Part shown: positions 26,312-35,300 of the stretch, one piece after another
Layout of the letters: the number at the start of each line of letters is the position of its first letter
Position numbering within the stretch: position 1 is the first letter of the stretch
Source of the DNA: Riptortus pedestris
Taxonomy: Eukaryota; Arthropoda; Insecta; Hemiptera; Alydidae
Assembly: GCA_019009955.1 (NCBI GenBank)
Contig: CM032230.1
Location: 127,062,501-127,126,500 of the forward strand
Reading direction: 5' to 3'
DNA: 64,000 nt
The notes under the pieces: model-generated
Database searches by the model: none
What the model saw: the letters and a program-made list of their open reading frames with translations, nothing else
Told to the model about the DNA's origin: nothing
Position numbers and translations under genes: made by a program

Positions 26312-29300
26312 ATAGTTACCAAACTATATTTAAGCATTTTATGTGAAAATAAAGATTAAGTTTGTTAATGGCTGAAATTGTACCAGTTAGTGGTAGGGGG
26401 GGGGGGAGATTTCAATATAATTCCAAATATCTCTGTTATTATTATATGTCAGATCGAAAAACTTAAGAACCAATCTTATGAAAATTTAATTTCCTATAAA
26501 TGTTCTTACATACATTTTTCCTTTATCTTGAATATTAGTCAAGATAGTAAATTATTAACTACTGCAATGTTAAAATTGAAAAACACATAATTCTGCTACA
26601 TTATTTTCATTTTTTAAATATTAGTAATTTACTAAACTTATGTTGATCCCCAACATAATCCCAGTCAGGGATGGCCTAGTGATACTGCTAGTATTCTTAG
26701 CTTTACAATTAGCAGATTTACTATTGGCTTTGCATCCATTCTTCCAAACGCCTACTAGCATTCTGAGGCAAATGAGGAGTTATTTGAATAAAGAAGTACC
26801 CATAAATAGTAACTGTTCCTATCAGTGCCGAAATCCTTATACCAGAACCTGGTTGTTTGTGAGCTGCTGAGCCAAACCAATAAACAGAGTCATAGGGAAT
26901 CCTTGGTTCCAGTAACATCTTTGTGAAGGGTCACCGATGATGGAACATATGATCTGATAGCGCTCTGTCTCCTAGAATAAACTAATGTAAAGGAGCGAGG
27001 CCTTTCGTCTCTTTTCTTACCCGAGATAATAATTCCTTCACCATCCAGCACCTCAAAAATGCAAACCAATAAAGTTATAAAACTCTAGGAAGTGAAAGAA
27101 TTACATATTTTAACTAATGGAAGCTAGTAAGTACAAATAAAGTTAATATTCTCAAATCATTATTCTTTGAATTTATATTCTATATGAATTTCTACAAATA
27201 GCCATAAGAGTTATGAACTGAAATTGACTCTCACAATTGAAAGTTAAAGCCAGATTAGTCTTCTCTCTTATCAGTTACATACATCATTTTTCTCTATTGA
27301 AAGTTTAATTCAAAAATATTTATATGATTTTTCCTTGTGTGATAGATTCAATTTTTCAGACCATAAAAACAGAAGTTGAATTGATAATTTGTTATTTACA
27401 ACCGCATCTTAAATGCTTAAAGCCAGATGATGTTAGTCAATTTTTATTGATGCAGTCACTAACATTACTTTTATTTTTATTTTACTTTCAATCTTGTCAT
27501 TTTTACAGCCGCTTTTGCGGAACTGACCAGTATCTGAAGATAAACTGTAGGCTTCATTGATGTTCCTCTATAATTCAAAAGGTTTTATTATTTTTTTTAA
27601 ATGCTAAACTATCACGTTATAGTTGTGTGTCCTTGCTGTCCTTTTAACTGTAGGTGCATTACCTGAATGCTATATGTTCTAGCTTTGTGATAATGTGTGA
27701 CTTATTTAAATGTATTAACAATATTAATGTGATCTTTTTACTAACCAGAGATATGAAATTTTCAAAACTTATGCCTATGTGCACACTGTTTCTCCAGTGT
27801 GTTAGTAAGTTACCTAACAAGAATAATGCAGAATAATATAGAGTACTTGAAGAACAAAAATGGTTTTATTATCTCAATAATAAGTATATTTCAAATCCAC
27901 ACTAAATCCAAAATATTTTAGAAATAAGAATTTTTTTAAAAACTAGGAGTTTCTTTATTACTGTATTAACCAGTCTCTTAAAAACTTCATTTACACAGAT
28001 TAATTAATTAATTCGCATCTAGCAATTATGCTCTGTTGAGGAGTAATGAAACTTTTCTCGGTCCCTGGATAATTTTATTGAAAATTAGCTGTCTGCTGTT
28101 ATTTATAACATCATTTTTTCTACATTTTTTTTTCTTGGCATTCACAGTTGTCTGTTTTTTTCTAATATTATCTTACTGTTCATTGAAACAGAATTTATTT
28201 TCTGAACATAAACTTAACGAACAGCAAACAGACAAAATTATTGAAATTTACACATAATTTTTCTCTGTTTGAAAAATAATTCCTTATGTCTATGAAATAC
28301 TAACAGATTGTCTATTTCTTTTTTTTTTCTTTTTCAATATTGTAACATGATAGCATTTATGATATAAAGTGACTGTGAATTCTTCATTTTTGTTTACTAA
28401 TGATTTTCCTTTATTAGTTCACTTAATAAACTTCCTAGTTTTATAATTAGTAAATGCCCCTCCCTTTTTTTTTAGTCTTTTTGAATTTGTTGTTTAACAA
28501 TGTATTAGGTAACCAATCTCTTCTTTAATGTATATATTTTTAAGCCCCTTAATTTAACGACTTTATAAAGACCTCTATAAATTCTTCTGTATTTAATAAA
28601 TGTTTGCAATAGTATTGAGAAGAATTCTTAATTAAAAATTCATCCTGAAAAGACAATTTTATTCAATCAAAATGTCAGGATATTAGTGGCACCTATTTAT
28701 TTATTTCTGAAACTTTGATGACCTGAAAAAGTAAATTATATTCTTTGAATAACTCCCACTGGATTGAGGAACTCCAGAAGACTAGTAATCAATTTTTGAT
28801 TTAAATTAAAATTATTAATGTGAATAAAAAGTTGATTGAGTACAATTAATAATTAAAAGAATTGAACAGGCCTTCTGTCGAGTACAAACAAGTCAAGTAA
28901 ATTAGAGCTATTAAAATATATAAATAAACTTAAAGAATTGGATTCAGAAAAATTTCATGAAGACAACGCTCAACCCAAGGGTGGGCCAAGAGATAATTCT
29001 CACTGTCAAGCTTAAATTGTATGTTTAATAAAGATATTTTAATTCACTTTTACTGAAATGACTTTCCCAGGTAGGAATGAATACCACCTCTAAGCATTGT
29101 TACCTAATGGCAGAAGTGTAGGTTTACAAGACATGACAAGCACACCCGATTTTGGTTTATTAAGTGAGTACTCCAATTAAATATTAGAAAAATGGAGGCT
29201 CAGATTTTATTCTTGAATTTTACTCATAATCGTTTCCAAAATTTTGAATTCGTCATTTAAGCATTATATTCTGTTGTGTTGGATACATTAATGAAGAACT

Positions 29301-32300
29301 TATAGCTCCCGATTTCCTGGATTTTATAAGAAAGTTGATATCGGCTTCCAGATTGAGCAGTGATTGTATCAAGTTGCCTTAAATATTAGAAAATATACAG
29401 TCAATAATCATCTTAATTTAAAAATATTTCAAGATTTGTCTATTGGAATTAATGATAGCATTTGTTTGTCTATTCCGGTTATTGAATTGTGGCTCTCAAA
29501 ACTCATTATTATTATAAATGCCATATTACATATTTCAAAAGTGTTGCTGTTGTAGTGAATTTTTTTGTTGTTTTTTAGACACATAGTACTGGCTCAGTGA
29601 GCAAACTTCCCCCTCAGCAAGTTTCAAGGGTCCCACCATATCATCCACCTCGACCTGCTCCACATAGCTACAACTCACAAAATGGTTATTTATTTTTTAT
29701 TTGTTCAACTTATTTAATTGTGACTGCAAGTTTTATTGGTACTTTATACTCATGATTCATTATAGGTGTGAGTAACCGAAGAGGAGTTCCCCCTCCGAGA
29801 CCTTCAGTTACACCACCAGCCCTTCCTAGGACACCAGATGAGCTTATCCATGACATCACTAAGGTCAGTGTGCTACACTAGCATGTGGGAAATCTGCTTA
29901 TTTTACGCAGCCCCGCCGATTTTTAGTATTTCTGTAAAATGGACTTCTGAAATGTTTTTTTATAAATTAGATATGTTATAATCATAAATCAAACCAAACT
30001 CCATTATTACTTGTTCTCCATCATTGGACGCACAAAATATCCAAAAATCACAACAACAAAGCGAAGGAGCAATAATATGAACCACAAATTCACAAGCCAA
30101 TAACTTTTAGCAGATTTTCCTTGAAGGAAATCAGTTTTAAATTCAAGACTCAACTCAATTAAGGTATCTAAGAGTACTTTGAATTAGTCTTTGAACAAAA
30201 CATTTCTTAATCCTAACTAGGAAATTTGTGAAATTATTCATAATCATAAATAAATAATTTATTATTATTTACTATGTCAAAATGTATGGTTTTTACTTGT
30301 TTGACTTTTTTCATATCAACCACTTTCATGGTTAATATGTTTTGTGGTAAAATGGTTTTCAAATTATGAAAAAAAAATTACAATTGAAATTGTAGAGCTT
30401 GCTTTTGACTAGTGCTTTACCATGAAACTGGCAAGGATATAGTTAGTTTCTAAAGGATAAAATATCTTTCCTGCAAATGCATGATGTTTGGTGCAAAATA
30501 AGATATTTTTAATAAAGGAAATGAGGAAGTAACTTCAAGAACAAACAAAAGAATTAGATACAAGGCTGTGACTTGAGGGATAAAAAATGTTACATGAAAT
30601 AGATAACTTGTACAAAGTCAGCTGAAGCAAACAATAATACTATATGGATTGAGGAGCTGAGAAGTTTCAACTCTATGAAAATATTTGCAGAATTTGTCCC
30701 ATTTTGACTTAATTTTTTTTTAACTAATTACTAACTACTTATGTAGTTATTATTATTTATTAACGTCCCCTTTTTGCAACTCAGGCTAATTGGGACGGGT
30801 TATCTACGGGTTACCATCCTTTTCTAGCCTTGTGTAGTATTGAACAACTGTTGTCAAATTTTTATATTTCATTTCTGTTAAAGCTTGAAATTTCTGAAGT
30901 TAAAGTCCTCTCTTTTGCTAAATTTAAATAAAAAAGTAAAGGAAAAAAAAGACATTGACAATATCAGTCTCTCATGAACAATTAAGCTCAATATGGTCCA
31001 ACCATTCAGGACACATCCTCAATGAATGAAGTGGTATATAGGGAAGATGAAATTTGGTGATATTGTGCTTTTAAGTAAGAACTAAAGTTGTTCTTTAATG
31101 AAGAAAATTAAGAACATTGGCCACAAATCAGTGCAATTATATTGTGAGTTGATAAATCAGTGGAATCTCATTTTGAAAAATATTTTGCCAGTTATTAAAA
31201 ATATTTATTTATAAATGTAATATTCAACTTAGTCTGTTTTGTAAATAATGTCCTACTTCATCTATAGTCATTCTTCAGTGGGTCATCCAATAATTAATTA
31301 GTTATTTTTCAAGAAAATCCAAAAAGGATAAGAAAAATCATGTTTAGTTGACGGTAAAGAAATTTTTATGTTATTCATAAAAAATCAAGTTTTCAACGGT
31401 GTTAGAAACTTTAGTACATTTTTTATACGAAACTAAAAGATGAAATATATTACAAAAGCTATAAATGTGTTATAGAAATGGGTGTTGGAAAACAATATCT
31501 TCTAAAAATATATTGAAAACAAACCCTCTGTTCTAAAAATAAAAAAGTAATGAATTTGATAACTCTGGAATTAATTAAAAATTAATAAATATTATTTTAG
31601 AAGAGTTGTAGGATGGAGACTTTTACACCATAGATACAGAAAAAACTCTGTACATGTAACCTAGTAACTCCAAAACATTCAAGATATTTTATATTAACAC
31701 CTTCACTGCGGAGCCTCGCAGCATATGCGAGGTCCTGAGTCACTCCCTGGTGCGGGCCTCGCATACGTTGCGAGGAGCGTCGCCCTGCCCTCCATTCGTT
31801 CTAGAGACCTGAAGGTTGGAGTGGGGAGAACCTCCGCACTCACAAGCATTCAGTAGTGTTCTGACCACCGTCTGGCCAAGTCGTTTGCAGTTTCAAAATT
31901 ATTGGGGTTATTATTTTTTATGGGCCAACTTGTCTCTCCATCAGAGGCTCATTCATTATTGGAGGTCCATATTACCCTATAGTACCCCTGCTTTCCCTTC
32001 AATGATGTCACGAGACACGTTTCTCCGTATACTGAGAAGCCTGCACTTCGTCACAGAACCACAAGACCCGAACGTTGAGCATGATCTGCTGTATAAAATT
32101 CGGCCTCTGTTAAATTTTTTTGTTGAGAGGATGAAAGAGATATACTACCCCTTTCAAAGAATTAAGTTTGGACGAGTCCATGATGCTTTGGAGGGGTAGG
32201 CTATTCTTTAGCCAGTATATCGCTAATATGCGCCACAAATATGGAATAAAGATTTATATGTTGACTCAACCTGACGGTCTTGTGCTGAAGACGTTAGTCT

Positions 32301-35300
32301 GCTCTGGGCCAAGGGATCCACAAGTTGGAAGGAAAGGACACTTGTATAAAGTTGTCAGATATTTGGTTGATGACTATCTCGGCCACGGCCATGCCATTTA
32401 CGCTGACAACTTTTATACGTCTGTCCCCATGGCCCACGAGCTTCTGGATCAGGGTACCTATCTTACTGGTACTCTGAGAAAGACTCGGAAGGGCAACCCA
32501 GCTGATATAGTGGGGGCTAAGCTCAAAAAAGGAGAGATAAAAGAGAAATTTACTGTTAAGGGTGTGTCCGTTTTCAAATGGTGCCACAAACGAGATGTCA
32601 TTATTATTTCATCGGAGTTTGATGCCCAGATAAAGGCGGTCACGAGCAGGGGGAAGACCGTCGAGAAGCCCGAGGCAATTATTAATTATAATAAATATAT
32701 GGGCGATATTGACAGGTCCGATTTATGATTTCATAACCAATTACGAAATAAAGAAATTTCCCATTACTAACAGAAAATTTCTGTTCAGGTGGTGTATTTT
32801 CAGCTATATAAGTTCATTTTGGATCAATATGATTTTCATATAGATCTATTCCATTATTATGTTTACTTTATATGCATTTGTAACCTAATAATCGTATTTC
32901 TTCCTCCCTATGCAATGTCCGCACACGACAGTGTACTAGGTAGGGAAATACACACAAAATGTTCTGTCTTGAGGGTTTGCCTACCTAATTCACTGCCGTG
33001 TGCGGCCCTCGCATACATTGCGAGGTTAAAAAAAATACGATCATCGTTGTTAAAAATGCATAAAAATTACCACAAATAGGTTTTTACTTAGTTTGAACAA
33101 CTTTAAAACAGAAAACAAAAAAAAAAAATTCGTTTTTTGGAAGTGATTTTTGATTCGGGCATCCGCAGCGAAAGTGTTAAATGGCATTGGCTTTTGTTTA
33201 CTTCTCGAATTATAAAGCAGAAGGTCATCAAAAATTAAGAACTCGAATAATTTTCTCAAATTTTTTTTTTTTTTTTTAAAGCAAGTGTAACGTTAAATGG
33301 ATCACGTATCATAAGCGCAATAAGTTAAACAGAATAAAAACATGATAAAGTGTGTATGCACGATAAAATAGAATCTTTAAGCTATCTCAGTTAGAAACTA
33401 ACTGAAACAGTATAACTCTTCTTGTCAGCTGACATGAGTCATACTGTTTTTCCAAAAGGTCATCTAATGTAATGAAGAAGAGGGCAAACGTTTAACAATT
33501 TAACTTAATATAAAATTGATTTTTTTTTTCTTTTTATAAAGAACAAACTGTGTGAACACAGTATAATAATACCTTTTTAAATTAAGCTGTATTCAAAAAT
33601 TTGTCAAGGGTTATTGTTTGACAACCAATTTCACTATTACAGCTAGACGGGATAATGTGTCTCCAGACTAGCACCCTCCTACGAATATATTATGCAAATA
33701 ATGATTATTAAAAAAGTAACAAACAGTAGTGCTACTCGGTCCAAATGAGTTTTCCACTTCCGATTATAATAGGTCAGGATCGTTCTCTGACCGGGAAGAA
33801 AAATGTGCCTTTGTAATTCTATTCTGCTCAATTTTATAAAAATTGGTTGTGTATCTCCCTTAAGATTGTGATAGATAAATACTTTTAATATTTAACTTTC
33901 TAATTTGTTTGTACGATTTAAATGAGTTAAATCTTGAACTATTTATTGGATGGCCCATGCACCCATCAAATAATTATGTATATTTTTCTAATATGTAAAT
34001 ATTAGGTTAAACCAATATTCATTCCTAAATGTTAGCTCATATTATATTTTCTACTCCACAGTTTAAATCTCTCACTTGCTTACTCCAAGAAGTCTTCATT
34101 TGAGGATTTTAGAAAGTGGAGATCATTACTCTCCACTTTCTAATGAGAGCATTAATAGCTCAACTTTATTAAGTTAGGTTTGAGTTCAAAATTTTTATCG
34201 TAAGACTTCTGTGTTTAGCTGTGTTTATCCATCTAAATAACTACATTTATCTTGATGACAGTAGTTACCCACTGAGTACCCCTACACAATATTGGTACTT
34301 GTAGTTGCATAAATGATGTGATGCTGAAATCATTCAAGGGCCTTACACAGCATCCATTTCAAGAATAAGTAGACTTTATAATGTGTTAATGTTTGTTTGT
34401 GAGATTAATTGAATTTTTGTGTAAATAGTGCTGTAATGATAATAAGTGTGCATGTTGATGTCATTTCATTATTTCTTATATTTGTGGCTCTGAGACATTT
34501 AGAATATCCTTTTTAAGATTTAAGAGATGGATCAGTGTTTGAATAAACACAATTTTACACAATATTTTCTATGTTTTTATTTAATTCATTCGTTTATTTT
34601 TTTGTCCATTTTTTTATAAATTCATTATAAAAACTATTAATTTATCTGTATTGCAAAATATACAACATTTTTGTGGAAAAAGGAAAGTTTTGAAAAAAAA
34701 GTAATTATTTACAATTTTAATATATTCACTTACAAATAATTTGATATTGATCACAAAATTGACAAAAGTCATAAAAATCCATCCTTAAATGTCTTAGACT
34801 ACCATATCCATGGTCATTACCAGTTGAGTGCACTTTGAGGGGCCGGGAAAGTACTTAATAAAAATCACTTTAAGTTCATATTTTTTTTTTATAAGTTAAT
34901 TGTGTTGCTTTTAAATGATAATTTGGTTTTATTATTATTTACAGTGAAAGTAAACCTTTTGAAAATATAAAATGTTCACATTAGAATATTTTTGATCCAC
35001 ATGATCAGATAAACCCAGTTCCATGCTGCTGGCTCCTTTTGTCTTTTACACATTCTTTATTGTTTGCCTGTTTGTTAACAAAAATGTTCTCTAGTGTTTT
35101 CTATTTGCTTCAATTTTGCATCTAATTTTATTTATGTGGAATGAGAATCACATTAAAATATCAAAGCAAGGGTTTTTTTCCATTTTGTTTCACCAAGTTA
35201 TTTCACTACTTGTTCTAATATACAAAAACACATTTTTTCCCCTTGAACCAAGCCGAAAGAACTTTCCTCAATAATAAAAATACAACGAAATCACAGAAAA

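Noticed and set aside
26640..26918. Overlapping open frames on both strands
   Set aside because: Neither resembles a known domain; likely an eroded repeat within a gek intron.
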